Shown: positions 39,122-48,343, counted from the first letter of the stretch. The stretch is 64,000 bases of DNA from Hymenobacter polaris (GCF_012927305.1 NZ_JABBGH010000001.1:62001-126000), one strand, 5' to 3'. Numbers and translations: made by a program. The notes: generated by a model not told the origin, from the sequence alone.

Positions 39122-39255
39122 GGGAAGAATGTAGAAATGTGAAAATGTGAAGAATGGAAGATTGATGTGCAAGGGCAGGGCATAAGGCTGGTCTTGGTTT
39201 TTCCTCATCCTGTACATTTCCACATTCTCTACATTTCTCACATTTTCCATATTCC
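39122..39255. repeat. inverted array of AATGTGRAA-type units
   Basis: Bases 39122-39156 (GGAAGAATGTAGAAATGTG and onward) consist of repeated AATGTRGAAA steps; 39213-39255 carries the same steps in reverse complement (CATTTCCACATTCTC, ACATTTCTCACATTTTCC). The arms can pair imperfectly around a roughly 60-base centre. The block fills the gap between the HupE-like gene and the peptidase gene. Confidence 0.6.
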
Positions 39256-39325
39256 CTTCCTCGCGCAACTTTGCTGTAATTTCGCTGACTTTCCTACTGG
39301 CTCTTTAATTACTCCTACTTACCTC

Positions 39326-41785
39326 ATGCGCATTTCGCTACTCGCCGCCGGGCTGGGGCTGTTGCTGGCTCCCTTAGCGGGCCAGGCTCAGAACACTAAT
39401 TCCGGCACTGACAAGTTTGCCCAGCTCGGCCCCGAGCTGCCCACGCCTAACGAGTACCGCACCGCTAGCGGCGCGCCGGGGCCCAAGTACTGGCAGCAGC
39501 GCGCCGACTACAACATCCGCGTGAGCCTCGACGACCAGAAGCAGGCCATTACGGGCGCCGAAACGATTACCTACACCAACCTCTCGCCCGACGTGCTGCC
39601 CTACCTGTGGGTGCAGCTCGACCAGAACATTCTGGCCAAGAACTCGATGACGGCGGCCACCCAGGTGGGGGCCATTCCGACCGCCGGCCCGGCGGCCGGG
39701 CGCTTGTCGTTTCAGGAGTTGGATAGCCAGCTGGCGGTGCAGGAGTTTGACGGCGGCTACAAGATTGCGACCGTGACCGACGCCGGCGGCCGGCCCCTGA
39801 AGTACACCATCAACCACACCATGATGCGCGTGGACTTGCCCACGCCGCTGCGGCCGGGCCAGAAGGTGGCCTTCGGGGTGAAGTGGAGCTACAACATCAA
39901 CGACCAGCTGAAAATCAGCGAGCGCAGCGGTTACGAGTACTTCCCGCAGGACAAGAACTACCTCTACGAAATCGCGCAGTTTTACCCCCGCATGGCGGTG
40001 TACTCCGACGCCGTGGGCTGGCAGAACAAGCAGTTTTTGGGCAACGGCGAGTTTACGCTGCCCTTCGGCAACTACCGCGTGAGCATCACCGCCCCGGCCG
40101 ACCACGTGGTGGGCGCCACCGGCGTGCTCCAAAACCCCGACCAGGTGCTCACGAGCGCCCAGCGCCAGCGCCTAGCCCAGGCCCGCGGCGCCAAGAAGCC
40201 GGTGCTCATCGTGAGCCAGGACGAGGCCGTGAAGAACGAAAGCAGCCGCGCCACCGGCACCAAAACCTGGACTTTCGCCGCCCAAAATGTGCGCGACTTC
40301 GCCTGGTGCTCCTCGCGCAAGTTCATTTGGGATGCCATGGGCATTACGGAAGAAGGCAAGCCGGTGCTGTGCATGAGCTACTACCCCAAGGAGGGCAACC
40401 CGCTGTGGGGCCAGTACTCGACGCAGGTGGTGGCCCACACCATCAAGACGTACTCGCACTTCACCATCCCCTACGAGTACCCGGTGGCCATTTCGGTGCA
40501 CGGGCCGGTGGGCGGCATGGAATACCCCATGATTTGCTTTAACGGCGGGCGCCCCGAGAAGGATGGTACCTACTCGCAGGACCGGAAGTACGGCATGATT
40601 TCGGTGATTATTCACGAAGTCGGCCACAACTTCTTCCCCATGATTGTGAACTCCGACGAGCGCCAGTGGACTTGGATGGACGAGGGCCTGAACTCGTTTG
40701 TGCAGTTCTTGACCGAGCAGGCCTGGGAGCGCAACTACCCCAGCCGCCGCGGCGAGCCGCGCAACATGGTGGACTACATGCGCACCGACAAGAGCCTGCA
40801 AACGCCCATCATGACCAACTCGGAGAGCGTGCTGCAATTTGGCAACAACGCCTACGGCAAGCCCGCCACCGCCCTCAACATCCTGCGCGAAACGGTGATG
40901 GGCCGCGAGCTGTTCGACTACGCCTTCAAAACCTACGCCCAGCGCTGGGCCTACAAGCACCCCGAGCCGGCCGACCTGTTCCGCACCATGGAAGACGCCT
41001 CGGCCGTGGACCTGGACTGGTTCTGGCGCGGCTGGTTCTACACCGTGGACCGCTGCGACATTGCGCTGGATAACGTGAAGATGTACCGCATCAACACCAA
41101 AAACCCCGGCGTGGAAAACGCCCGCATCCGCACCGAGCGCCAGGCCCAGCCCCAAACCATTACGCAGCAGCGCAACGCCAAAGACATTCCGCAGACGCTG
41201 GTAGAGCAGAACCCCGACCTCAAGGACTTCTACAACGGCTACGACCCGCTGGCCGGCTCGGCCCAGGAGCAGGCCCGCTACCAGCAGTACGTGAATACCC
41301 TCACCCCCGAGCAGCAAAAGCGCGTGGGCAGCGGCCTGAACGTGTACGAGTTGGCCCTGCGCAACGTGGGCGGCCTGGTGATGCCCGTGGTGCTGCAAAT
41401 GACCTACGACGACGGCAGCCAGGAAATCCAAACCATCCCGGCCGAGCTGTGGCGCAAAAACAACGAGCAGGTGAGCAAGCTCATCCTGACGCCCAAAAAC
41501 GTGGTGTCGTTCGTTATCGACCCTTACCAGCAAACGGCCGATACCGACCTTAGCAACAATGCCTTCCCGCGCCAGTCCACGCCCACGCGCTTCGAGCTGT
41601 TTCAGCAGGGCCTGGCCGGCCCCGCGCCCCAAAACCCCATGCAGCAGGCCGGCATGAGCAGCGCCGCGCCCGGCACCCCCGGCCAGCCGGCGCCCATGTC
41701 GCCCCTGCAGCGCCAGGAAAACAAGCCCAACCCCGACGGGCGCCAGCCTCGCCCGGCCAGCACCAACGGCGTGGGCGGCCGGTAG
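39326..41785 (+). CDS. M1 family metallopeptidase, secreted
   Basis: An 819-residue zinc aminopeptidase with a signal peptide (MRISLLAAGLGLLLAPLAGQAQ). An N-terminal beta domain (to about 370) is followed by the catalytic domain: GGMEYP in the place of GAMEN, then HEVGHNFFP with zinc ligands H430 and H434, catalytic E431, and third ligand E453 in WTWMDEGLNSF, 19 residues after H434. A C-terminal beta-rich part and a Pro/Gln-rich tail follow. It should trim peptides in the periplasm or outside the cell. The start is chosen at the signal peptide; the longer frame upstream crosses the repeat array. Confidence 0.95.
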   Translation: MRISLLAAGLGLLLAPLAGQAQNTNSGTDKFAQLGPELPTPNEYRTASGAPGPKYWQQRADYNIRVSLDDQKQAITGAETITYTNLSPDVLPYLWVQLDQNILAKNSMTAATQVGAIPTAGPAAGRLSFQELDSQLAVQEFDGGYKIATVTDAGGRPLKYTINHTMMRVDLPTPLRPGQKVAFGVKWSYNINDQLKISERSGYEYFPQDKNYLYEIAQFYPRMAVYSDAVGWQNKQFLGNGEFTLPFGNYRVSITAPADHVVGATGVLQNPDQVLTSAQRQRLAQARGAKKPVLIVSQDEAVKNESSRATGTKTWTFAAQNVRDFAWCSSRKFIWDAMGITEEGKPVLCMSYYPKEGNPLWGQYSTQVVAHTIKTYSHFTIPYEYPVAISVHGPVGGMEYPMICFNGGRPEKDGTYSQDRKYGMISVIIHEVGHNFFPMIVNSDERQWTWMDEGLNSFVQFLTEQAWERNYPSRRGEPRNMVDYMRTDKSLQTPIMTNSESVLQFGNNAYGKPATALNILRETVMGRELFDYAFKTYAQRWAYKHPEPADLFRTMEDASAVDLDWFWRGWFYTVDRCDIALDNVKMYRINTKNPGVENARIRTERQAQPQTITQQRNAKDIPQTLVEQNPDLKDFYNGYDPLAGSAQEQARYQQYVNTLTPEQQKRVGSGLNVYELALRNVGGLVMPVVLQMTYDDGSQEIQTIPAELWRKNNEQVSKLILTPKNVVSFVIDPYQQTADTDLSNNAFPRQSTPTRFELFQQGLAGPAPQNPMQQAGMSSAAPGTPGQPAPMSPLQRQENKPNPDGRQPRPASTNGVGGR

Positions 41786-41804
41786 GCCCTAGGGCCCACG
41801 CCGT

Positions 41805-41840
41805 AAAAAAGCCCCTGCCGAATCTGGCAGGGGCTTTTTT
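41805..41840. terminator. bidirectional terminator between convergent genes
   Basis: AAAAAAGCCCCTGCC pairs with GGCAGGGGCTTTTTT with a 6-base loop (GAATCT). Poly-A and poly-T flanks on both sides suit both the peptidase gene (plus) and the hydrolase gene (minus), whose stop codon touches the hairpin. Confidence 0.9.
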
Positions 41841-42823
41841 TATGACGCTGGTAAGCTGCGCAGGAAATCCAGCAGCGCTGCCGTAACCACTTCGGGGCGC
41901 TCTTGCTGCAGCCAGTGGCCGGCGCCTGGTACGATGCGAATGGGGTGGAGCCGGGGTAAGGTGCGGGGCAAGGCAGCAATCAGCTGCTGCATCATGGGCG
42001 AGCTGTAGGAAACGTCGCGGTCGCCCACCATAAAAAGGGCGGGCACCGCTACTACCTGCCCACTAAAGGGCATTAGTAGCTCGCGGTTGCGGTCGAGGTT
42101 GCGGTAATAATTCAGGCCGCCCCGGAAACCGCTGGTGGCAAATGCTTGCGCATAGACGTCCAGGTCGGCCTCGGTAAGCCAATTGGGCAGGGTAGCTGGG
42201 TTGGGAAGCGGCGCTAGCAAGCCATCGCGGCGCGCCACCATGCCAAAGGGATTGGGCGTATCGTCGCCGGGATGGCGGGGGCCGGCCTCACCAGAGGCCG
42301 CCACTAGCACTTTGCGCAGGGTTAGGCGCACGTCGTGCTCCAGCTCTGCTTCGGCCAGGCCAAGTGGCTGAAAGTAAAGGGTGTAGAACCAGGCGTCGGG
42401 CGTTTGCGGAAATAGGGTAGTGGGCGGCGCTGGGGGCTGTGCCATGGGCGGCACGCTAAGACCTGCCACGGCCCGAAACCGGTCGGGGCGCAGCAGGGCT
42501 GCTTGCCACGCCACGCTGGCGCCCCAGTCGTGGCCTACTATTACCGCTTGCGGCTCGCCTAGGGTATCCAGCAGGTTCACCAGGTCGCCAACTAGTTGCA
42601 GCAGGTTGTATTGGTCGGGGGCGGCGGGCTGGTCGGTGGCGCCGTAGCCGCGCAGGTCGGGCGCTACTACCCGAAACCCCGCTTGGGCCAGCGCCGGCAG
42701 TTGATGCCGCCACGAGTACCAGGTTTCGGGAAAGCCGTGGCAGAGCACCACCAAGGGCCCCTCGCCCTGCTCAGCTACGTGCATGCGGAGGCCGGGCAGG
42801 TCATAGGTTTCATGTGTAAGCAT
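41840..42823 (-). CDS. alpha/beta hydrolase, epoxide-hydrolase-like
   Basis: A 327-residue alpha/beta hydrolase. VLCHGFPETWYSWRHQL contains the HG-x-P oxyanion motif, GHDWGAS holds the nucleophile Asp, and the late GAGHWLQQERPE supplies the catalytic His. Asp as nucleophile and the lid Tyr-type residues (VYAQAFATSGFRGGLNYYRN) point to epoxide hydrolase or dehalogenase activity rather than an ordinary serine esterase. Cytoplasmic, no signal peptide. Convergent with the peptidase gene through a shared terminator. Confidence 0.92.
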   Translation of the reverse strand: MLTHETYDLPGLRMHVAEQGEGPLVVLCHGFPETWYSWRHQLPALAQAGFRVVAPDLRGYGATDQPAAPDQYNLLQLVGDLVNLLDTLGEPQAVIVGHDWGASVAWQAALLRPDRFRAVAGLSVPPMAQPPAPPTTLFPQTPDAWFYTLYFQPLGLAEAELEHDVRLTLRKVLVAASGEAGPRHPGDDTPNPFGMVARRDGLLAPLPNPATLPNWLTEADLDVYAQAFATSGFRGGLNYYRNLDRNRELLMPFSGQVVAVPALFMVGDRDVSYSSPMMQQLIAALPRTLPRLHPIRIVPGAGHWLQQERPEVVTAALLDFLRSLPAS

Positions 42824-42960
42824 GGGCGGAAAAGGAAAAACGAGTTGAGTAGTAAAAGCCAGCTACCAAGCTAATGGTTACGAAACGGATGAGTTTGGGC
42901 GGCAACCACCCTAGGTCCCTCAGTAACCCTACCCCGCCTAAACCAGTTACTGTGCTTACT

Positions 42961-43362
42961 ATGGCCGACGACGCTTATAAATCTACCCCGGCGGCGCTGC
43001 TAGCGCTGCGCTGCCCCCGCTGCCATCGGGGGCCGCTCTTTAAGTACCCGGCGGCTAGCTGGCACTTCTCGGATATGTACGATGCCTGCGCGGTGTGCGA
43101 GCAAACGTTCGAGCCTGAGCCCGGCTTCTACTACGGCGCTATGTACCTGAGCTTTGGCTTTGCAGTGGCCATCTTCGCGGTAGTGGGCCTCACGCTCAAC
43201 TACCTGGCCGGCGACCCCGATACGTGGGTGTACGTGGTAGTCATATTCGTGCTGTCGCTGCTCACGACCCCGCTGGCGTTTCGCTACTCGCGGGCCATGA
43301 TGCTGTATTTCTTCGGCGGCGCGCGCTACGACCCCAAGCGGGCCGCCCGCGCCGGCCACTAG
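42961..43362 (+). CDS. DUF983 family membrane protein
   Basis: A 133-residue protein with an N-terminal zinc-ribbon-like region, ALRCPRCHRGPLF and YDACAVCEQTFEPEPGFYYGAMY (two CxxC pairs), followed by two membrane segments (about 60-80 and 92-110). This is the standard DUF983 layout. The function is not established. The ATG at 42961 is chosen since the family begins shortly before the first CxxC; the longer upstream frame lacks support. Confidence 0.88.
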   Translation: MADDAYKSTPAALLALRCPRCHRGPLFKYPAASWHFSDMYDACAVCEQTFEPEPGFYYGAMYLSFGFAVAIFAVVGLTLNYLAGDPDTWVYVVVIFVLSLLTTPLAFRYSRAMMLYFFGGARYDPKRAARAGH

Positions 43363-43391
43363 GCAGCAGCTGCCCAATCGACGATTAAAAT

Positions 43392-43419
43392 GCCCGTTCC
43401 AATTGGAATGGGCTTTTTA
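43392..43419 (+). terminator. Rho-independent terminator
   Basis: GCCCGTTCC pairs with GGAATGGGC (one G-T pair) around AATT, followed by TTTTTAG. It lies 30 bases after the DUF983 gene. Confidence 0.8.
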
Positions 43420-43581
43420 GTGCCCTAGGGCTAACTCGCAGAGTACTACGCGAGGCCTCAGCGATACGGCCGGGTATAGCGTTGTATAGGCTGGGATATA
43501 GCCTTGACTAATAACCGATTCGCCAAACGATAAGCCTGCGTTTAGCGTAGTAAGTAGTTGCCTCACCACGCGCTACTTCCT

Positions 43582-44232
43582 ATGACTACTCCCGACGACC
43601 AGACCCCGGCCGACGGCCACCCCGCCCCCGGCGGCCCCTCACGCCGCTCCTTCCTCAAGCAATCGGGCGGCCTGCTGAGCGCTACGCTCGCGGCCCCCAT
43701 TGCCAGCCGAGCCGAAGCCGTGGCCGACAAACTGGCCCCACCCAGCCCCGTTGCCAGCGGCCCCACCAACATGGCGCTTACCATCAACGGCCAGGTGCGC
43801 AACCTGCGCCTCGAGCCCCGCGTAACGCTGCTCGACGCCCTGCGCGAGTACCTGGACCTGACCGGCTCGAAAAAAGGCTGCGACCACGGCCAGTGCGGCG
43901 CCTGCACCGTGCTGGTTGATGGCAAGCGCGTCAATAGCTGCCTCACGCTGGCCGTCATGGCCCAGGGCAAGCAGATAACCACCATTGAGGGCCTGGCCAA
44001 GGGCGACGAGCTGCACCCCATGCAGGAAGCCTTCTTGAAGCACGACGGCTTTCAGTGCGGCTACTGCACGCCGGGCCAGATTATGAGCGGCGTAGCCTGC
44101 GTGAGCGAAGGCCACGCCAAAACCGACGACCAGGCCCGCGAGTGGATGAGCGGTAATATCTGCCGCTGCGGCGCCTATCCCAATATCCTGGCCGCCGTGC
44201 GCGAAGTGGCTGGCCAACAAGCAAAAGGCTAA
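43582..44232 (+). CDS. 2Fe-2S subunit of a molybdenum hydroxylase, Tat-type signal
   Basis: A 216-residue iron-sulphur subunit of the xanthine dehydrogenase/aldehyde oxidoreductase family. The plant-type cluster uses C100, C105, C108 and C120 (GCDHGQCGACTV and NSCLTL), and the second cluster uses GYCTPG and NICRCGAYPN. The N-terminus has SRRSFLKQSGG followed by a hydrophobic stretch, a twin-arginine signal, so the enzyme probably works in the periplasm, like PaoABC (YagTSR). Start ATG at 43582. First of three subunit genes on one strand, 4 bases before the next. Confidence 0.93.
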   Translation: MTTPDDQTPADGHPAPGGPSRRSFLKQSGGLLSATLAAPIASRAEAVADKLAPPSPVASGPTNMALTINGQVRNLRLEPRVTLLDALREYLDLTGSKKGCDHGQCGACTVLVDGKRVNSCLTLAVMAQGKQITTIEGLAKGDELHPMQEAFLKHDGFQCGYCTPGQIMSGVACVSEGHAKTDDQAREWMSGNICRCGAYPNILAAVREVAGQQAKG

Positions 44233-44236
44233 CCCA

Positions 44237-45220
44237 ATGAACAACTTCGCTTATACCCAGGCCGCTTCTACCAAAGAAGCCACAACGGCCAAACAAGCCG
44301 ACAAGGCAGCTGCCTTCATCGGCGGCGGTACCACGCTGATTGACATCATGAAGTCGAACATCGAGCAGCACTCGCTGCTCATCGACATCAATCGCCTAGC
44401 CCTCACGGGCATCAATGACACCGCCGAGGGGCTGCGCATCGGCACGTTGGAGCACATGAGCACCGTGGGCGAGCACCCGCAGGTGGTGCAAAACTACCCG
44501 GCTATTTCGGAGTCGCTGCTGCTCTCGGCCTCGCCCCAGCTGCGCAACATGGCCACCATGGGCGGCAACCTGCTGCAAAAAACGCGCTGCGGCTACTACC
44601 GCGACGTGGCATTTCCGTGCAACAAGCGGGTGCCCGGCTCGGGCTGCCCCGCCCAAACCGGCGACAACCGCACCCTGGCCATCTTTGGCACCAGCCCTAG
44701 TTGCATCGCCACCAACGCTTCCGACCTGGCCGTGGCCCTGGTGGCGCTCGACGCCCGGCTGACCCTGGAGAACGCCAAGGGCCAGTCGCGCACGCTGCCG
44801 CTCACCGAGTTTTATAAGCTGCCCGGCAGCACGCCCAATATTGAAACGCACTTGCAGCCCGACGAGCTGATAACGGCCATTACGGTGCCCGCCGCCGGCC
44901 ACGCTCGCCGTTCGCACTACCTAAAGGTGCGCGACCGCGCCAGCTACGCCTACGCCCTGGTGAGCGCCGCCGTGGGTCTCGACGTGCAGGGGGGCCTCAT
45001 TCGCTCGGCGCGGGTGGCCCTAGGGGGCGTGGGCACCGTGCCCTGGCGCGTGCCCGCCGTAGAGAAGTACCTGGTGGGCAAGCCGGCTACCGAAGACACC
45101 TTCCGGGCGGCCGCGGCGCTGGCCGTGCGCGACGCCGCCCCGCGCGAGCAAAATAAATTCAAGGTCGAGCTGGCCCAGCGTACGCTGGTGCGGGCCTTTT
45201 TGGAGCTGCCGACGGCCTAG
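44237..45220 (+). CDS. FAD-binding subunit of a molybdenum hydroxylase
   Basis: A 327-residue FAD subunit (xanthine dehydrogenase subunit M type). FIGGGTTLIDIMK and ATMGGNLLQKTRCGYYRD are the two FAD-binding segments, followed by the CO dehydrogenase flavoprotein C-terminal domain. The insertion with PCNKRVPGSGCPAQ carries extra Cys residues, like the additional 4Fe-4S cluster of PaoB. It carries electrons from the 2Fe-2S subunit to an outside acceptor. Confidence 0.92.
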   Translation: MNNFAYTQAASTKEATTAKQADKAAAFIGGGTTLIDIMKSNIEQHSLLIDINRLALTGINDTAEGLRIGTLEHMSTVGEHPQVVQNYPAISESLLLSASPQLRNMATMGGNLLQKTRCGYYRDVAFPCNKRVPGSGCPAQTGDNRTLAIFGTSPSCIATNASDLAVALVALDARLTLENAKGQSRTLPLTEFYKLPGSTPNIETHLQPDELITAITVPAAGHARRSHYLKVRDRASYAYALVSAAVGLDVQGGLIRSARVALGGVGTVPWRVPAVEKYLVGKPATEDTFRAAAALAVRDAAPREQNKFKVELAQRTLVRAFLELPTA

Positions 45221-45274
45221 GGCTGCGCCCTTATAAAGTGGTCTTGCTCACTAGCTATTACTTAATTGATAATC

Positions 45275-47599
45275 ATGGATTCTATTTTCACGGAGCAGCC
45301 AGGCGGCGTAGTCGGCAAGCCTATCATCCGCGTGGACGGGCGCGACAAGGTGACGGGCCGGGCCAAATACTCGGCCGAGTTTCCGCTGCCGGGCCTCACC
45401 TACGCGGTTATCGTGACCAGCCCCATTGCCAAGGGGAAGATTCAAAGCATCGATAGCGCCGCCGCCATGCGCGAGCCGGGCGTGCTGACCGTGCTCACGC
45501 ACCAGAACCTACCCCCGTTGGCTACCACGCCCAACACGCCCGAGGGTAAGAAGAAAATTGGCGCGCCGATGGGTTTCCTGCCCCTCACCAGCGACGAGAT
45601 TTTCTACGCCGCCCAGCCAGTAGCCGTAGTGGTGGCCGATACCCTGGAGCACGCCCAGCACGCGGCCACGTTGGTGCGCGTAGCCTACCAGAGCGGCGGC
45701 AAGCCCATTGCTTACTATACCGACCCCAAGGCCGAGCTGTTTGACCCCCAGAAGGTGCAGGATGGCAAGCAGGAGGGCCACACCAAGCGCGGCACGCCCG
45801 AGGAAAGCTTCGCCAGCGCCCCCATTCAGCTGGTGGCTACCTACCACCACCCGGTGCACAACCACAACCCTATGGAGCCCGGCTCGACCACGGCCCAGTG
45901 GACGGCGCCCGACCGCCTGACGGTGTACGAAAGCACGCAGGGCGTTTTCCGCACCCAGTCGTCGCTAAAAGCCATGCTGGGCTTACCTGCCGATAACATT
46001 CGGGTGATAACCAAGTACCTAGGGGGTGGATTTGGCTGTAAGGGCAGTACCTGGCCGCACACCATCCTCACCATTCAGGCGGCCAAGGCGGTGGGCCGCC
46101 CGGTGAAGCTGATGCTGACCCGGCCCCAGATGTTTACCAGCATGGGCCACCGCGAAGACCAGGAGCAGACGGTGAAGCTCGGGGCCACGGCCGAAGGCAA
46201 GATTACCTCGATTATTCACACCAAGAAATCGACCACCTCGCCCTGGGACAACTACGCCGAGTCTAACTCTAAGATTCTGGACATGCTCTACGCCACGCCC
46301 AACTTTGAGGCGAGCTACGAGATGGCGCGGGCCAACGTGATGACGAGCACCTTTATGCGCGCGCCTGGCGAAGCCCCCGGCTCGTTTGCCCTGGAGTGCT
46401 CGATGGACGACCTGGCTTACCGCGTGGGCGTGGACCCGGTGCAGATTCGGCTGCTCAACCACTCAGACTACGACTACAGCACCGGCCAACAGTGGAGCAG
46501 CAAGAGCTTGAAGCAGTGCTACGCCCGCGGCGCCGAGCTGTTTGGCTGGAGCCGGCGCAACCCCAAGGCCGGCCAAACCCGCGAGGGCCGCTACCTGGTG
46601 GGTATGGGCATGGCCACCGCCAGCTACCCGGTGCACAACTCGCAGGGCACGGCCCGCGCCCGCCTCTACGCCGACGGCCACGCCGTGGTGCAGGCCGGCG
46701 CCACCGACTTGGGCACCGGCACCTACACCGTAATGACCCAGGTGGCTGCCGACTCCCTAGGGCTGCCGCTGGAGAAAGTGCGCTTCGAGCTGGGCGATAC
46801 GCAGCTGCCCAACGCCCCCAACTCGGGCGGCTCGGTGGCGGCCGGCACGGTATCGTCGAGCGTTTTCCTGGCCTGCCAGGACGTGTGGGATAAGCTTATC
46901 AAAATGGCCGTGGCCGACCGCAAGTCGCCCTTGCACGGCGCCGACCCTGCCGAAGTGGGCGTGGAAAAAGGCCGCCTGTTTTTGAAAAACAAGCCGAAAA
47001 AGGGCGAGAGCTATGCCGAGGTGCTGCACCGCGCCGATATGCCTGACATTGAAGGAATGGCCCAGGGCAAGTATGGCGCCGGCAACGAAAACCCGCAGGG
47101 CGCCAAAAACGCCGACCCCAGCAAGAAGGACGAGGCCGGCGGCCACTCCATGCACTCGTTTGGCGCGCACTTCTGCCAGGTGCACGTAGACAGTGAGCTG
47201 GGCGTGGTGCGTGTCACGAAATGGGTGAGCGTGATGGGCGCCGGCCGCGTGCTCAACTCGCAAACCGCCCGCAGCCAAATCCTGGGCGGCGCCATCTTTG
47301 GCATTGGTTCGGCGCTGATGGAAGCCACCGAGCGCGACGACCACTTTGCCCGTTACACCAACGCCGACCTGGCCAACTACCACGTGTGCGTCAATAAGGA
47401 CATTCCTGACATGACCGTCGAGTTTGTAGAGGAGCACGACCCCTACATCAATGCGATGGGGGTGAAGGGCATCGGTGAAATCGGCATCGTTGGCGTGGCC
47501 GCCGCCGTGGCCAACGCCGTGTACCACGCCACCGGCAAGCGCGTGCGCGACCTGCCCCTGACGCCGGATAAGGTGCTGATGAACGGCCTGCCCAGCTAA
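45275..47599 (+). CDS. molybdopterin-binding large subunit of a molybdenum hydroxylase
   Basis: A 774-residue subunit of the xanthine oxidase family. RVDGRDKVTGRAKYSAEF begins the hammerhead domain; YHHPVHNHNPMEPGSTTA, KYLGGGFGCKG and TFMRAPGEAPG are molybdopterin contacts; GVKGIGEIGIVGVAAAV carries the catalytic Glu near the C-terminus. It probably oxidises aldehydes or N-heterocycles with water as oxygen source. ATG at 45275 preferred over a nearby TTG. A hairpin repeat follows the stop and may end transcription before mocA. Confidence 0.93.
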   Translation: MDSIFTEQPGGVVGKPIIRVDGRDKVTGRAKYSAEFPLPGLTYAVIVTSPIAKGKIQSIDSAAAMREPGVLTVLTHQNLPPLATTPNTPEGKKKIGAPMGFLPLTSDEIFYAAQPVAVVVADTLEHAQHAATLVRVAYQSGGKPIAYYTDPKAELFDPQKVQDGKQEGHTKRGTPEESFASAPIQLVATYHHPVHNHNPMEPGSTTAQWTAPDRLTVYESTQGVFRTQSSLKAMLGLPADNIRVITKYLGGGFGCKGSTWPHTILTIQAAKAVGRPVKLMLTRPQMFTSMGHREDQEQTVKLGATAEGKITSIIHTKKSTTSPWDNYAESNSKILDMLYATPNFEASYEMARANVMTSTFMRAPGEAPGSFALECSMDDLAYRVGVDPVQIRLLNHSDYDYSTGQQWSSKSLKQCYARGAELFGWSRRNPKAGQTREGRYLVGMGMATASYPVHNSQGTARARLYADGHAVVQAGATDLGTGTYTVMTQVAADSLGLPLEKVRFELGDTQLPNAPNSGGSVAAGTVSSSVFLACQDVWDKLIKMAVADRKSPLHGADPAEVGVEKGRLFLKNKPKKGESYAEVLHRADMPDIEGMAQGKYGAGNENPQGAKNADPSKKDEAGGHSMHSFGAHFCQVHVDSELGVVRVTKWVSVMGAGRVLNSQTARSQILGGAIFGIGSALMEATERDDHFARYTNADLANYHVCVNKDIPDMTVEFVEEHDPYINAMGVKGIGEIGIVGVAAAVANAVYHATGKRVRDLPLTPDKVLMNGLPS

Positions 47600-47622
47600 T
47601 AACTAGCTACCAGTGACTAGTG

Positions 47623-47669
47623 ACAAAAGAACGTCCTGCTACGCTTGCCGAAGCAGGACGTTCTTTTGT
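47623..47669. repeat. hairpin repeat, short-form copy 2 (also a likely terminator)
   Basis: ACAAAAGAACGTCCTGCT (47623-47640) pairs perfectly with AGCAGGACGTTCTTTTGT (47652-47669); the 11-base loop ACGCTTGCCGA matches the middle of the longer family members. A short version of the repeat with the CGTCCTGCT arm, as near 63 kb. Followed by AGTAG rather than a T tract on the plus strand. Confidence 0.85.
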
Positions 47670-47698
47670 AGTAGCAATCAACAATCCGCAACCACCCC

Positions 47699-48304
47699 AT
47701 GCACAACGACCCCACTGCCACCGTGGGCCTGCTGCTGCTGGCCGCCGGCTCCTCCTCGCGCCTGGCCCGCCCCAAGCAGCTATTGCCTTACCAGGGCCAA
47801 ACCTTGCTGCGCCACGCCGCCGAAGTGGCCGCCGCTTCGCCCTGCCGCCCGCTGGTACTCGTGACCGGCGCACTGCACGACGAGTTGCTGCCCGAAATTG
47901 AGGGCCTGCCCTTCCACGTGGTGCGCAACGATGCCTGGGCCGACGGCATGGGCGGCAGCATCGCCGCCGGCCTCCAGGAGCTGGAATCGGCCACCGAAGG
48001 CCCTAGGGTCGATGCCGTAGTAGTAATGCTTTGCGACCAGCCCTTGGTGAGCGAGGAGGTAATCGGCCAGCTCATCGTGCAGTTTCAGGCCACCCGCCAG
48101 CCGGTAGTAGCCTCGGCCTACGCGGGCACCCAGGGCGTGCCGGCGCTGTTTAGCCGCGAGATATTCCCGCAGCTGTTGGCCTTGCGCGGGGCCAGCGGGG
48201 CCCGCGAGCTGCTCCAGCAGTACAACCACCTGCCCACCATCGACTTCCCCGGCGGCGCTACCGACGTAGACACCGAGGCCCAGTACGCCGCCCTAGGGCA
48301 GTAG
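47699..48304 (+). CDS. molybdenum cofactor nucleotidyltransferase, MocA/MobA-like
   Basis: A 201-residue nucleotidyltransferase. LLLAAGSSSRLARPKQLLPY is the nucleotide motif of the MobA/MocA family, with ADGMGGSIAAGLQ and VVMLCDQPLVSEEV following. It should attach CMP (MocA) or GMP to the molybdenum cofactor used by the hydroxylase encoded just upstream. Its last 12 codons, ending ALGQ, are nearly duplicated 2.4 kb downstream, after the ATPase/HNH cassette. Confidence 0.9.
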   Translation: MHNDPTATVGLLLLAAGSSSRLARPKQLLPYQGQTLLRHAAEVAAASPCRPLVLVTGALHDELLPEIEGLPFHVVRNDAWADGMGGSIAAGLQELESATEGPRVDAVVVMLCDQPLVSEEVIGQLIVQFQATRQPVVASAYAGTQGVPALFSREIFPQLLALRGASGARELLQQYNHLPTIDFPGGATDVDTEAQYAALGQ

Positions 48305-48307
48305 CGC
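48268..48307 (+). repeat. left copy of a 40-bp direct repeat at the mocA 3' end
   Basis: The last codons of the mocA-like gene plus four bases. It matches 50634-50673 with five differences in 40 bases and none in the final 18 (GCCCTAGGGCAGTAGCGC). Both copies translate to T-(E/K)-AQYAALGQ and a stop. A GC-rich hairpin lies about 40 bases downstream in both places. Confidence 0.85.
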
Positions 48308-48343
48308 AGTACCGTGGACTCTGCGAGTCCGCGAGGAGGAAGG

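Noticed and set aside
40172..41632. 486-codon open frame antisense to the M1 peptidase gene
   Set aside because: It is a by-product of GC-rich third positions of the sense gene; its product is Val/His/Leu-rich low complexity with no domain, and the sense gene is certain. Similar long antisense frames under clpB and the molybdenum hydroxylase genes are rejected for the same reason.
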